From Anaerocolumna cellulosilytica (GTDB lineage: Bacteria; Bacillota; Clostridia; Lachnospirales; Lachnospiraceae): a stretch of DNA of 64,000 bases. Location: assembly GCF_014218335.1 (NCBI RefSeq), contig NZ_AP023367.1, positions 4,149,501 to 4,213,500 of the forward strand, in the 5' to 3' direction. The notes beneath the pieces are model-generated. The model was not told the origin of the DNA and made no database searches. It was given only the letters and a program-made list of their open reading frames with translations. Of this stretch, positions 1 to 9,821 are shown piece by piece (position 1 is the stretch's first letter; each line of letters opens with the position of its first letter). The translations under genes and the position numbers were made by a program.

Positions 1-541
1 AGTAGCTTCTGCGGTTTATATCATCGTAAACATAATTCCAGACGGAACTACCTCCCGCATTCATTGTTTCCTGATACCAATCCTGTGAAAGTATGCTGTC
101 GTTAATGCCATAAAACCGGTTGTTGCTGGGTATGGTCTTATTATCCAGATACATTCGAATATTATTAATTTCTTTATAGTAGTAATTCATATAATTGCTA
201 ATCGTATCGTATGCTATGTAATCCGAAACCATCTCATCATAACTGGAATATTCATTAAATGCTATATGCTCTAACTCATTGTCAAAGTACATTCGCAAAG
301 ATACATCTGTTATAATTCGCATCGTTTCTATAATACGGTCTGACATAACCGATAGTTCCGATTTCTCGGATGCCTTCGTTTGTTCAATGATTATATTTTG
401 TGTTCCATTAATCAGGTATGTAATTAAAACCAGAAGGGGAATAAAACCACCGATTATATAGATTGTAATTATTTTTTCACGTATTTTCATATTTAGAATA
501 AAAGTCTTAAACCTTGCGATAAGCCCTTTTATTGTCCCCAT
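1..541 (-). CDS. Sensor histidine kinase, N-terminal part only (cut by left window edge)
   Basis: The 180 visible codons begin at an ATG preceded by a GGGGAAGG-type ribosome site. A short basic cytoplasmic start is followed by one hydrophobic membrane segment at about residues 24-45 and then an extracytoplasmic, Tyr/Asn-rich region. This is the usual start of a YesM-type kinase (membrane segment, sensor domain, second membrane segment, HAMP, kinase). The kinase core is outside the window, so the call rests on topology and style only. The gene lies 26 bases downstream of the aromatic-exporter-like gene in the same direction and may share its transcript. A response regulator would be expected beyond the edge. 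Confidence 0.6.
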   Translation of the reverse strand, partial: MGTIKGLIARFKTFILNMKIREKIITIYIIGGFIPLLVLITYLINGTQNIIIEQTKASEKSELSVMSDRIIETMRIITDVSLRMYFDNELEHIAFNEYSSYDEMVSDYIAYDTISNYMNYYYKEINNIRMYLDNKTIPSNNRFYGINDSILSQDWYQETMNAGGSSVWNYVYDDINRRSY

Positions 542-567
542 AGTTTACCTTCCCCATTATCCTTAAG

Positions 568-1638
568 TTACTTCCTGCCTTTTTCCCAAAAGGTCTCTAT
601 CTGCTTCTTTGTAATCCCTCTGACGAAATCCCTTTTAATCTTTAAAAAGCTTTCCAAATCATATAATATTAAATACAATATAGCCCGGTTTTCAAACTCC
701 TCTCTGGTAGCGGGATTCGGTTCTTCCTTATAATCCTCTTTAATAACCTCAAGGTCAAACAAAAGTCTTTCTGCATTGTTATATTCATGAAATTGCGCTC
801 CGATACATTGTATAAACATAGAAATTGGTTTTACCTGCTTTGGTATCTGTGTCAGAAGACATAACTGCTCTTTTATATGCTCAAGGATTACTAACTGACT
901 TTTACGCATATCAAAATATTGTATATAATACCGTGTATCACTTAACAAGGTATTATTCATATTGGCATACGCTCCTAATAGGGCATCAGAAAGCAATTGA
1001 TTTAAAACAGCAAATTCCTCCTCCAGACAGCAGCCCATCTTGCAATTTTTTTCTTTGCTGCAATCTGTCATCTCTGAACTTTGTCTCTCAAAGAGGATAC
1101 ATTCTGCCATACTTCCAAGAATGTTCTTCATATGCTGCTCCACCTTGTCCATGTCGGACTTCACTTGCCAAAGCCTGGCCGGAATATATATATTACATAG
1201 AATCCCCACTAAAATTCCAATTCCAAAGATTGCAAGTTCATTACCTATAAACGAGGCTTCCATATTTTTTTCGATTAAAAAATGTGTTACCATAACCGAG
1301 CACATAGATATGCCATCCTGCAAACGCAATAAATAACTGCCGGTAATAAAGACTAATAAAAATAATCCAAATACATGGGTATAGTAACCAATACTTTGAA
1401 ACAACAGATATGCAGCGGTTATTGCGAAAAGAAATGCCAGGAAACGTTTTCCGGCTAATTTCAGAGTTTCTTTTTTTGTATCCTGTATACTAAGCAGAGT
1501 AATTATTCCCGCTGAAGCACTGTACTTTAAACCAAGCACTTCCGCAAGCAATATAGCTATACTGCTGCCTATGGCAATCTTAATAATTTTAATTATATTT
1601 ATCTGGTATTTTTTCAATAATGCCTGACCACTCGCCAA
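568..1638 (-). CDS. Aromatic acid exporter (ArAE_1/DUF939-like) membrane protein
   Basis: 356 residues. The first 155 or so contain about five closely packed hydrophobic helices, including a stretch around GLKYSASAGIITLLSIQDTK typical of the ArAE_1 family. The C-terminal 200 residues are soluble and helical, as in the ArAE_1 C-terminal domain. The family is linked to export of aromatic acids or to fusaric-acid-resistance-like transport; the substrate here is unknown. The start is TTG, chosen because a strong GAGGAGG site lies about 7 bases upstream and no ATG fits. A Cys-rich patch (CSKEKNCKMGCC, about residue 195) in the soluble domain is unusual. The gene lies just upstream of a sensor kinase fragment. 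Confidence 0.8.
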   Translation of the reverse strand: MASGQALLKKYQINIIKIIKIAIGSSIAILLAEVLGLKYSASAGIITLLSIQDTKKETLKLAGKRFLAFLFAITAAYLLFQSIGYYTHVFGLFLLVFITGSYLLRLQDGISMCSVMVTHFLIEKNMEASFIGNELAIFGIGILVGILCNIYIPARLWQVKSDMDKVEQHMKNILGSMAECILFERQSSEMTDCSKEKNCKMGCCLEEEFAVLNQLLSDALLGAYANMNNTLLSDTRYYIQYFDMRKSQLVILEHIKEQLCLLTQIPKQVKPISMFIQCIGAQFHEYNNAERLLFDLEVIKEDYKEEPNPATREEFENRAILYLILYDLESFLKIKRDFVRGITKKQIETFWEKGRK

Positions 1639-1704
1639 TGCTATCGCCTCCTCTATAACTTAACAAAAGCAGACAATTGTGACACACTATCTTAAAGACA
1701 GGAA

Positions 1705-1772
1705 GTAGACGAAATCACCAAAATAAAGAGGACTTACCACCGCATGAACCTGTTTTTGGTGATTTTGACTAC
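1705..1772. repeat. Long imperfect inverted repeat, 19-base arms
   Basis: Arms at 1705-1723 and 1754-1772 are reverse complements except at two positions, one of which is G-U compatible in RNA. They flank a 30-base spacer. No T-run follows on either strand, so it is not a simple terminator. It fills most of the gap between the ArAE gene and the next terminator. It could be a small mobile-element remnant or a structured leader of the ArAE gene. Confidence 0.5.
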
Positions 1773-1811
1773 CTCCATCACATGCACAGACTGTTTCGCA
1801 ATTGACTACTT

Positions 1812-1853
1812 AAGAAAAGGCATATGCTACCTTTGTAACTTATGCCTTTTCTT
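1812..1853 (-). terminator. Perfect 13-bp hairpin, probable terminator of the alpha-xylosidase gene
   Basis: AAGAAAAGGCATA (1812-1824) pairs perfectly with TATGCCTTTTCTT (1841-1853) around a 16-base loop. The 3' arm is T-rich on both strands. It lies about 85 bases beyond the stop of the GH31 gene. Together with the inverted repeat at 1705-1772 it accounts for the 300-base gap between 1639 and 1938; nothing else is seen there. Confidence 0.6.
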
Positions 1854-1938
1854 CTATTTAAGCTATTATTTTCGTATTTGTCAAGTCTTTCCTAAAGCTG
1901 CCCTTTAATACGACTAGGCAGAGTAAAAGCAATTGGGT

Positions 1939-4308
1939 TTATCCTAAGATACAAACCAACTCTTCTGTCATAGACATGTCACTACTATCAGGAATCAGGA
2001 AAGTACCTGTACTGTCTATGTCATATTTCCCTCCGTTGCATGCAGTAACATTTTTTATATTATGAAGATATATTTTATACGGTTTTTTATTAGCATAATG
2101 GTTTACGGTTATTTTAATTTGATTTCCTGTTAACAAACTGGATATTTCAAGTTCTAGGTCGGCTTTTATATCATAGAGTTTTGTAGCAGCCATTTTTTCT
2201 TCAACTAGTTCATATATTTTGAAGGTAACCTCTTTCGCATAATCATAGGAAGGTGCAGAATCTTTAGCACCGACCGCCAGAATGGTATTTTCCCTTACAA
2301 GGCAGGGGAGACTGAAATACCCATGCTGTTCCTTCCGGTAACTACCGCCTCTTATCTTCTCACCGGTGAGATAATTTGTCCAATTACCCATAGGAACATA
2401 ATATTCTACGACTCCCTCCTCATCAAATACCGGTGCAATCAACAGACTATCTCCAAACATATATTGTTTATCCAAATACCCACAGGCAGGATCTTCCTGA
2501 AACTCAAGTACCATACTTCTCATGGTCGGTATACCTGTTTTACTGGTTTCTATTGCATTACGATATATATATGGCATAAGAGATAATTTTAATTTGGTGA
2601 AAAATCTCGCTACATCCACTGCCTCCTCATCATAGACCCAAGGTACCCGATAGGAACTACTTCCATGTAGCCTGGAATGAGAGGACATTAATCCAAACGC
2701 AACCCATCTCTTATACACATCCGGAGTAGAAGTGTCTTCAAAGCCACCAATATCATGGCTCCAAAAACCAAAGCCTGACATAGTTAAGGATAACCCTCCC
2801 CGCAGACTTTCAGACATGGATTCAAAATCAGACCAGCAGTCACCACCCCAGTGTACCGGGAATTTTTGTCCGCCGACCGTAGCACTTCTTGCAAATAATA
2901 CTGCCTCTTTCTTGCCTCGTTTACGTTCCAATAAATCAAAAACCGTTTTGTTATATAAGTATGTATAATAGTTATGCATTCGAACCGGATCTGCACCGTT
3001 ATAATATACCACATCCTGAATAGGAATTCTCTCTCCAAAATCGGTTTTAAAGCAGTCAACCCCCATGTCCAGCAAATCTTCCAGTCTTGCAGAAAACCAT
3101 TCACAAGCACGGGGATTTGTAAAATCCACCAATGCCATTCCCGGCTGCCACATATCCCACTGCCATACATCCCCATTCGTTCTCTTTACAAAATATCCAT
3201 TTTCCATTCCTTCTTCAAATAATACCGACTCTTGGGCAATGTAGGAGTTAATCCAGACACAAATCCTTAATCCCTTTTCTTTTAAACGCCTTAACATCCC
3301 TGCCGGATTTGAAAATACTTCTTTATCCCATCTAAAATCTGACCATTGAAAGCCTTTCATCCAAAAACAGTCAAAGTGGAATACACTCAAAGGAATCTCT
3401 CTTTCTATCATGCCATCCACAAAGCTTGTAACAGTTGCTTCATCGTAATTCGTAGTAAAAGACGTAGAAAGCCAGAGTCCAAAAGTCCATGGAGCAGGCA
3501 GTGCCGGTTTACCTGTCAAGTCTGTATATCTGGAAAGAGCCTCCTTCATGGTAGGGCCGTTGAAGATAAAATAATCCAGACTCTCCCCGGGAATTGAAAA
3601 ACCTACTTTTTTTACCATTTCCGAGCTTACTTCAAAGGATACCTTATCCGTACTGTTAACAAAGACCCCATAACCTCTGCCAGATAAATAAAATGGTATG
3701 TTTTTATAAGACAGTTCGGTAGAAGTTCCCCCATCCTCATTCCAAATCTCAACGTTCTGTCCATTTTTAACAAATGGGGTAAAGCGTTCCCCAAGCCCAT
3801 AAATGAGTTCACCTACGGATAGACTTAACTGCTCTCTCATATAAGCATCCTTTGTGTCGGTTTCATGAGCCAATCCAGTAAATTCGGTTTTTACATATGC
3901 AAGGTCACGAGCTTTACTAGAAGTTAATTTATATTTTCCCCGATAAAAATTAAGAGCAGCGGTTTCCTTATCTACCGTCACTTTTAAGGAGCCGCTTGAA
4001 AGTATATATTCTTTCTCGTCTTCTTCAATGGACAACGCCGAGTTCTCTCCCATATTTAATTCAAAATCCGGCCCATGGTTTACAACGCCTTTATAGTGAT
4101 ACGTTTGGATACGTAATACTTCCGGCACCGGAGCAGATATTTTAATGGTCAGATTAGGTCCTCCCAAAGTATCTCCTCTGTGCTTGATTTTGTGAGTGGG
4201 TGCTAAAAAGGTTATACTGGATACATCTCTTTTCGTTTCATACACCTCGGCAGGACTAAATAATTCCGTTCCCTTCCTCTGTACCCAACAGCCATAACTA
4301 AACTTCAT
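1939..4308 (-). CDS. yicI: Alpha-xylosidase, glycoside hydrolase family 31 (YicI type)
   Basis: 789 residues, close to the 772 of E. coli YicI. It removes terminal alpha-1,6-linked xylose from xyloglucan-type side chains. The catalytic nucleophile region KTDFGERIP is at residues 421-429 (Asp423) and the acid/base region HWGGDCWSDF at 486-495 (Asp490), at the spacing expected for YicI. No signal peptide is present, so it acts in the cytoplasm on imported oligosaccharides. The ATG start has an AAGGAGAAAG ribosome site. It lies 121 bases downstream of the GH95 gene in the same direction; together they suit dismantling of fucosylated xyloglucan fragments. Other GH31 alpha-glucosidases share the fold, but KTDFGERIP favours xylosidase. 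Confidence 0.9.
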   Translation of the reverse strand: MKFSYGCWVQRKGTELFSPAEVYETKRDVSSITFLAPTHKIKHRGDTLGGPNLTIKISAPVPEVLRIQTYHYKGVVNHGPDFELNMGENSALSIEEDEKEYILSSGSLKVTVDKETAALNFYRGKYKLTSSKARDLAYVKTEFTGLAHETDTKDAYMREQLSLSVGELIYGLGERFTPFVKNGQNVEIWNEDGGTSTELSYKNIPFYLSGRGYGVFVNSTDKVSFEVSSEMVKKVGFSIPGESLDYFIFNGPTMKEALSRYTDLTGKPALPAPWTFGLWLSTSFTTNYDEATVTSFVDGMIEREIPLSVFHFDCFWMKGFQWSDFRWDKEVFSNPAGMLRRLKEKGLRICVWINSYIAQESVLFEEGMENGYFVKRTNGDVWQWDMWQPGMALVDFTNPRACEWFSARLEDLLDMGVDCFKTDFGERIPIQDVVYYNGADPVRMHNYYTYLYNKTVFDLLERKRGKKEAVLFARSATVGGQKFPVHWGGDCWSDFESMSESLRGGLSLTMSGFGFWSHDIGGFEDTSTPDVYKRWVAFGLMSSHSRLHGSSSYRVPWVYDEEAVDVARFFTKLKLSLMPYIYRNAIETSKTGIPTMRSMVLEFQEDPACGYLDKQYMFGDSLLIAPVFDEEGVVEYYVPMGNWTNYLTGEKIRGGSYRKEQHGYFSLPCLVRENTILAVGAKDSAPSYDYAKEVTFKIYELVEEKMAATKLYDIKADLELEISSLLTGNQIKITVNHYANKKPYKIYLHNIKNVTACNGGKYDIDSTGTFLIPDSSDMSMTEELVCILG

Positions 4309-4429
4309 AACTTTCTCCTTTCATTTATCCTTACTTTAAAGTATATGCTTTTAACAAAAATATACAATGTTATTTACCATAGCTCTCATGTAGTATAGTT
4401 GCAGGTTTATCATCCTTTCATAGACTCCA

Positions 4430-6715
4430 TTAAAGCCCCATAACAAAATACATACGGTCTTTTATGACTCTAAAGGTCAGATGGTTCCCCTCCACATGAT
4501 GAGGAATCGTATTTCCCCAGCTATCAATAATCTTATATTTCTTACTCTTGTGTTTTAACACGCAGTCTCTATCCGCCACTGATACAATTCTTGCCTTAAG
4601 AAGTTTATAATTATCCCAGTCTAAATCTACTGTAAATCCACCTCTTGCCCTGATACCTTTTATCGAACCCTTTTTCCAGGCACTGGGCAATGCCGGAAGA
4701 AAATCAAGCTCTTCATAATAACTTTGCAAAAGCATTTCAAGAATAGCTGCCGTGCCTCCAAAATTACCATCTATCTGAAAAATCTTCGGCGGATGCAAGT
4801 CCAACAAGCTTTCTGTAGCATAATCTCCGATTAAAGCCCTCAGATGCTCCCAGGCTGAATCACCTTTTCCTATTCGCGCATAAAGACAAGCTATCCAGGC
4901 TCTGCTCCATCCTGTATATCCTCCCCCTGCACAAATTCGATTTTCAAGAGAAATACACGCTGCCTCAAAAAGCTCTGGTGTTCTCTCCTTACTTATAACC
5001 TCCCCCGGGTACAAGCCAATCAGGTGAGAAATATGCCTATGATGGGGCTCTACTTCTTCAAACTCCTTGTTCCATTCCAATAACCCGCCATTGCTTCCAA
5101 TCTTTAGTTTTGGCAGATTGTTATATAGCTCTTGCCAAATACACTGCTTCTCTTTATCTATCCCGAGGAGTTTGGCAGCTTTTATGGCGTGGGATAATAC
5201 CTCTGCTGCCAATTCTATATCTGCCGCCGAAGATACACAAATTGTAACCGGCATATCTCCTCCTCCCACAAAACGGTTTTCCGGAGATTGGGAGGGCATA
5301 ATCTGATATACACCGTCACTGTCCTTAACTAAAAAACTTTCATAAAAAAGTGCCGTTTCCTTTAAAAACGGATATGCTCTATTTCTTAGATACTGCATAT
5401 CCTGACTATACTCGTAATGCCACCAGATATGTTCAGATAGCCAAGCTGCCACTCCTACCCACACGCTCCATCCATAGGTTTCAGGCGTTGCCAGCCCCCA
5501 GGCATCTGAGGATAAAGGAAGCCATAATCCTTCACAACCAAACAGTTTTTTTGCGGCTTCTTTCCCATGAGGCACCATTTTTTCCAGAAAAACAAGCAAC
5601 GCCTGTGTATATTCCTCCAGATGCCCGCTCTCTGCCAGCCAATAGTTCATTTGCAAATTTATATCATTATGATAATCACAATCCCATGCAGGTGCAATAT
5701 CTTCGTTCCATTTTCCTTGCAGATTTGCCGGCAGTTCGGCATTGGCAGAAGAGGCACATAATAAATACCTTCCATAATTAAAATACAATAAAGGCATGGT
5801 AATATCATTACCACCGTTACGGTATTCCCTGACTCTTATATTGGTGGGCTTTATGTATTCTTTATCCGGTATGGTTAATTTAAGTCTCCCGTAATGATCC
5901 TCATGCTCTTTTATATTTTCTTCGAATAATTTCTGCCATGTCTTAACCGGAAGTGGGTACCTTCTGCACTCCTCTAATGGATTTTCTCCCTTGGCACTGG
6001 TTCCCATATTAAGAAAAATCAGAATCTCGTTGGCATCCTCTACTTTTATCCGATGGTTTTCAGCCGGAAGTATTCTGCCACCCTGCACTTTTATATCGGC
6101 CTTGGCACAAAAAGATAAACCATCATAAAAAGAACCCGACATTATAATTGTGGCAGCACCGGATTCATAGCTGATTTCACAGGTTTTATCAGCAGTTCTT
6201 TCCAGCCAGAATACACCAGCAAGTGTTTCCCCTTCAGCAAAAAGACGAATGATAATATAGTCATTAACCAAATGTGCTATAACAGTTCTGGTTATATGCT
6301 TTCCGTCTGCATCATAGGAAATTGTTACACATGCCCTGTCTAAATCTAGTTCTCTCTTATAACCTACCGCTTCTCCATGACATAATGAAAATTTAAAGTC
6401 TCCCACCGGCTGATAGGAGTCTTCTCTGCTAGGTTTGCCACTGATACCGCCATTGCCTCCCCAAGCTTCATTGGCAAGCAGAGTTGCTTCTTCGTACTTC
6501 TCTTTCTCTAATAATCCCCTTACCCTTGACAGATACTCACTTCTGGTTTCATTCTCCCTGTCACGGTTTTGCCCAGTCCATAACCATTCATGATTCAGGG
6601 CAATTCTTTCAGTAAAGATTCCTCCTAAAACCATTCCTGCCAAACGGCCGGTGCCAACCGGAAGACCATCCTTCCACTCGCTGGCTGGCTTTGTATACCA
6701 TAGTCTATTATTCAC
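4430..6715 (-). CDS. Alpha-L-fucosidase-like glycoside hydrolase family 95
   Basis: 761 residues. The N-terminal beta-sandwich starts with the family hallmark [14 protein letters not shown] and [10 protein letters not shown]. The alpha/alpha barrel carries [11 protein letters not shown] (catalytic Asn region), [21 protein letters not shown] (general acid region) and [12 protein letters not shown] (catalytic Asp region). GH95 enzymes are inverting alpha-1,2-L-fucosidases, some with alpha-L-galactosidase activity, acting on xyloglucan or fucosylated glycans. There is no signal peptide, so a cytoplasmic role is likely. The start is GTG with a GGGGGGA site 5 bases upstream. Paired with the GH31 alpha-xylosidase downstream, the natural substrate is plausibly a xyloglucan oligosaccharide (inference). 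Confidence 0.87.
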   Translation of the reverse strand: MNNRLWYTKPASEWKDGLPVGTGRLAGMVLGGIFTERIALNHEWLWTGQNRDRENETRSEYLSRVRGLLEKEKYEEATLLANEAWGGNGGISGKPSREDSYQPVGDFKFSLCHGEAVGYKRELDLDRACVTISYDADGKHITRTVIAHLVNDYIIIRLFAEGETLAGVFWLERTADKTCEISYESGAATIIMSGSFYDGLSFCAKADIKVQGGRILPAENHRIKVEDANEILIFLNMGTSAKGENPLEECRRYPLPVKTWQKLFEENIKEHEDHYGRLKLTIPDKEYIKPTNIRVREYRNGGNDITMPLLYFNYGRYLLCASSANAELPANLQGKWNEDIAPAWDCDYHNDINLQMNYWLAESGHLEEYTQALLVFLEKMVPHGKEAAKKLFGCEGLWLPLSSDAWGLATPETYGWSVWVGVAAWLSEHIWWHYEYSQDMQYLRNRAYPFLKETALFYESFLVKDSDGVYQIMPSQSPENRFVGGGDMPVTICVSSAADIELAAEVLSHAIKAAKLLGIDKEKQCIWQELYNNLPKLKIGSNGGLLEWNKEFEEVEPHHRHISHLIGLYPGEVISKERTPELFEAACISLENRICAGGGYTGWSRAWIACLYARIGKGDSAWEHLRALIGDYATESLLDLHPPKIFQIDGNFGGTAAILEMLLQSYYEELDFLPALPSAWKKGSIKGIRARGGFTVDLDWDNYKLLKARIVSVADRDCVLKHKSKKYKIIDSWGNTIPHHVEGNHLTFRVIKDRMYFVMGL

Positions 6716-6892
6716 AAAAATCCCCCCGCTATGAGTTTCTTAAGATTCAACCTAAGTATACTCCATGTCGGGAGGATTTAACTATCCATAAAATTATAGG
6801 TAAAACACCTAAATATTTAGTAGTACCATCGTTTCGTATATATAACATATACTGTACAATAAAATTTACGGACATTACATTTATGTAAACAG

Positions 6893-9601
6893 TTATTTTT
6901 TCATAAGTTCTTCAAATTCAGTTACCGGTATAGGCTTTGAATACAGATATCCCTGTGCCATATCACAATATACACTTTTTAGGAAATCTGACTGATTCTG
7001 AGTTTCTACCCCCTCGGATAACACCTTCATATTGAGCTGCTTCGCCATGCTGATAATGCTCGATAATATTATCTGTTCCTCCTTTTGCATGTCTCCCTGC
7101 CCAAAGAACTCCTTATCCAGTTTAATTACATCCGTAGCCATATCCTTTAATAAATTCAGAGAAGAATATCCTGCACCAAAGTCATCAATAGATACTCCAA
7201 ATCCTAAACGCCTTAACTCTTTCATGGTATTAATAGCAACTTCTGTATTGCTTAAGAATATGCTCTCTGTCAGTTCGAGCTCTAGGAAATGATAAGGAAT
7301 CCGGTAGGAATCTACCAGCCTTTTAATATCTCCTACAAAATTTTCATCATTTAGATGAATTCTTGATACATTCACCGAGATAGGTACTACTCTGCGTTCT
7401 CCATCAATCCAACGTCTTAAGATTTTGCAGACTTCTTCATAAATATAGAAGTCTAAATTAACAACAAATCCATTCTTTTCAAAAATAGGTATAAAATCAT
7501 TGGGTGGTACCAGAGAATCCCCTTTTTTCCATCGAACCAATGCTTCTGCTCCTACTAATATATTCTCACTTAATCCGATTTTAGGCTGTAAATAAACAAT
7601 AAATTCTCCATCCTTAAGAGCCTGTTCCATGGAATTAGTAATTTCAGCTTCCCATTGCAACTTCACCTTCATAGAATTATCAAAGAACTTACAAGTGGTT
7701 TTAGGATTTCCTTTTATGCTTTTTCTTGCAATATTGGCATTATCAATAGCAACTGTTATATCTTCCCTTGAATCAACCAAAGACACACCACTGACAATGA
7801 TGAATTTGGTACTCGGATATTTAGCTTTTTGCATAGAATGAAATTTTTCGTTTATTTGAAAAATATGCTTTTTGAAGCTTTCCTCCTCTTCATATTGCAA
7901 TACCGCTAAAAAATTATCCTCAGATACTCTGGAAACACCCTCTGTTAGCGTATCTGCTTCTGTAAGGAGCGCAGCAAATTCACACAGAATTTTATCACCC
8001 GCCTCATATCCTAAGGTGTTATTAATATACTTAAACTGTGTTATATCCGAGTATACAATTGCATATTTACGGTCTGGGTATTTCTCAAGGAGATTTCTAA
8101 CATCTTTTTTAAATTTGTGTAGCGTAGGGAGTCCTGTTAAGATATCGTAATTCTTTATTCGATAAAGCTGTTGACTGGCACGTTCAGATGCTCGCATTTT
8201 TAGCAAATAAGAAGAAATGATTTTTGTTATGGTAACTAATGAGTCTACCTCGTACTGTGTCCAATACCGGGGTTTTTCACAATCATGTATACTTACACAT
8301 CCCTTCAACGTCCCATTCTCGAATATGCCGCATTGAAGCAATGCTTTTATCTCCAGATTCTCCATGAGGGTTTTGACAACCTCATCTTCTGTTTCTTCTA
8401 TATGATTCACATAGTAAATTCCGTTTTCATCAAATGAAATATCAAGATTTTGTACCAGGAGTGGAATTTTATGGCTTAATTCTTCTTTGGCCTGTATCCC
8501 ATCCTTTGAACTAAAATAAGTGGCTGATAAATCTGAAGAGGATGTAGTATATTCCAGTATGCAGATATGGTCACAATCAAATTGAACCCTGACTTTATTT
8601 AACAGAAGATTTATTGCACTGTTGACGTCCTTTGTCCGGGACATAATATCAAAGGCAAAGGCCGTTATTTCTTTATCGAAATTACTGCTTCCATAGGCCC
8701 TGGTTTTATTAATTATATATTTTTCATAGCAATCCCTGTCAATATACTGTTCTATTTTTTTTATGTCAGGAGTTGATATACCAGTATGCGGGATATCAGT
8801 ATATACTGTATCAGTATATAACATATCGGGATATAACATATCAGGATATAACATATCCTGGTAAAAGCTATAGAAATTATTCCTGTTTTCTCGTGTTTTC
8901 ATCAGTGCTGCATCTGCTTTTAAAAATAATTGCATATAATCTGCACCGTCTTCTGGGAATACGGCAATACCAATACTGCAAGACATCTGATAGCTTCTGT
9001 CTTCTCCAGTATAAGTGCCGCGGAACACAGAATAAATCTCTTCCGCTTTTTCTTTTAATAACTCTATCTCTTGAACATTTTTAAGGAAAATGAGAAATTC
9101 ATCGCCTCCGATACGTCCGGCTATGTCTGTATCGTAAAATATTTTACGCAGAGAATCCGCTATATTAACCAGTACCGTATCACCAAATATATAGCCCAGA
9201 TTCTCATTTACAGTATCAAAATTGTCAATATCAACAATCATTAATGCATGTCTGGAACCCGGTTCTGCTTTTTCTAGAAATTCTTCTATGATTCTCTTGC
9301 TGTACTCTTTGTTATACAGCTTTGTAAGCGTATCCTGTTTTTCTAAGGCTTGTATACGGTCACTCTCCATTTTTTTACGTTCCTTCTGACGGAGCAGTTC
9401 CTGTTTTATCTCATCCCAATTGCCGCCGTCAATTAAAGTTGAATAAATGGTATCATTATATATAAACTCTATGTAATTATCTTTTTCAATATAGTTACTG
9501 ATTACTCCATCAGGCAATGAAATATTAGAAAAGAAATCCATTAATTGATCTTTCGTATAAATATTTTTTCTTTTGAATGTTCTTTTATCTTTATCAATCA
9601 T
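6893..9601 (-). CDS. Bifunctional c-di-GMP protein: GGDEF, GAF, degenerate GGDEF, EAL
   Basis: 902 residues without membrane segments. The first GGDEF domain (about 85-245) has an intact GGDEF at 165-169; the inhibitory RxxD site five residues upstream reads YDTD, so product inhibition through it is unlikely. A repetitive Tyr/Asp linker (249-270) precedes a GAF-like domain (about 310-465). A second GGDEF domain (about 480-630) has SEDNF in place of GGDEF and is probably regulatory. The C-terminal EAL domain (about 650-895) keeps EALVRW, LTES, DDFGAGYSSL and LSEGVET and should be an active phosphodiesterase. Both activities may coexist, with the GAF domain sensing a small ligand. The gene stands alone. 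Confidence 0.9.
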   Translation of the reverse strand: MIDKDKRTFKRKNIYTKDQLMDFFSNISLPDGVISNYIEKDNYIEFIYNDTIYSTLIDGGNWDEIKQELLRQKERKKMESDRIQALEKQDTLTKLYNKEYSKRIIEEFLEKAEPGSRHALMIVDIDNFDTVNENLGYIFGDTVLVNIADSLRKIFYDTDIAGRIGGDEFLIFLKNVQEIELLKEKAEEIYSVFRGTYTGEDRSYQMSCSIGIAVFPEDGADYMQLFLKADAALMKTRENRNNFYSFYQDMLYPDMLYPDMLYTDTVYTDIPHTGISTPDIKKIEQYIDRDCYEKYIINKTRAYGSSNFDKEITAFAFDIMSRTKDVNSAINLLLNKVRVQFDCDHICILEYTTSSSDLSATYFSSKDGIQAKEELSHKIPLLVQNLDISFDENGIYYVNHIEETEDEVVKTLMENLEIKALLQCGIFENGTLKGCVSIHDCEKPRYWTQYEVDSLVTITKIISSYLLKMRASERASQQLYRIKNYDILTGLPTLHKFKKDVRNLLEKYPDRKYAIVYSDITQFKYINNTLGYEAGDKILCEFAALLTEADTLTEGVSRVSEDNFLAVLQYEEEESFKKHIFQINEKFHSMQKAKYPSTKFIIVSGVSLVDSREDITVAIDNANIARKSIKGNPKTTCKFFDNSMKVKLQWEAEITNSMEQALKDGEFIVYLQPKIGLSENILVGAEALVRWKKGDSLVPPNDFIPIFEKNGFVVNLDFYIYEEVCKILRRWIDGERRVVPISVNVSRIHLNDENFVGDIKRLVDSYRIPYHFLELELTESIFLSNTEVAINTMKELRRLGFGVSIDDFGAGYSSLNLLKDMATDVIKLDKEFFGQGDMQKEEQIILSSIISMAKQLNMKVLSEGVETQNQSDFLKSVYCDMAQGYLYSKPIPVTEFEELMKK
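8792..8857 (-). repeat. In-frame 15-base tandem repeats encoding a YPDML-type linker
   Basis: Between the first GGDEF and the GAF domain the DNA repeats a 15-base unit (like AACATATCAGGATAT) at least three times, then decays. It encodes consecutive LYPDM/LYTDT pentapeptides (residues 249-270). The unit length is a multiple of three, so copy-number change would lengthen or shorten the linker without a frameshift. Confidence 0.8.
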
Positions 9602-9760
9602 GTTATGTTTTTACCATCCATGTTAGGTTTTTTCCATCTTCCTTGATGTTTTATAAGTTATAATCAAAAAATATTATATCATGAATTGATACTTCCTACA
9701 ACCAGAAAATCATGAAAATACTGGCAGTTTCTCTGATTCCTAAATTAGAATCCATGGCTA

Positions 9761-9788
9761 GAATATTACCATGATTTACTCATATATT
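9761..9788 (+). promoter_or_regulatory. Sigma-E-like sporulation promoter before the csp-like gene
   Basis: GAATATT (9761-9767), a 13-base spacer, then CATATATT (9781-9788). The Bacillus/Clostridium mother-cell sigma-E consensus is kmATATT and CATACAnT with a 13-15 base spacer, so this matches at all but one conserved base. It would start transcription near 9795, about 27 bases before the csp start. csp genes are sigma-E controlled in known clostridia, which fits. Confidence 0.45.
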
Positions 9789-9821
9789 TAATTAGTAAGA
9801 ACTTTTATTGGAGATGAAGGC

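Noticed and set aside
825-1250. 141-codon plus-strand open frame
   Set aside because: It is antisense to the ArAE gene, has no ribosome site and no protein-like features.
2784-3176. 130-codon minus-strand frame inside the GH31 gene
   Set aside because: It is the same strand in another frame; the GH31 frame carries all catalytic motifs.
5350-5781. 143-codon plus-strand open frame
   Set aside because: It lies antisense within the well-supported GH95 gene.
8792-8857. Short tandem repeats that could look like a CRISPR or satellite
   Set aside because: The units are 15 bases, contiguous without spacers, and in frame inside a coding sequence.
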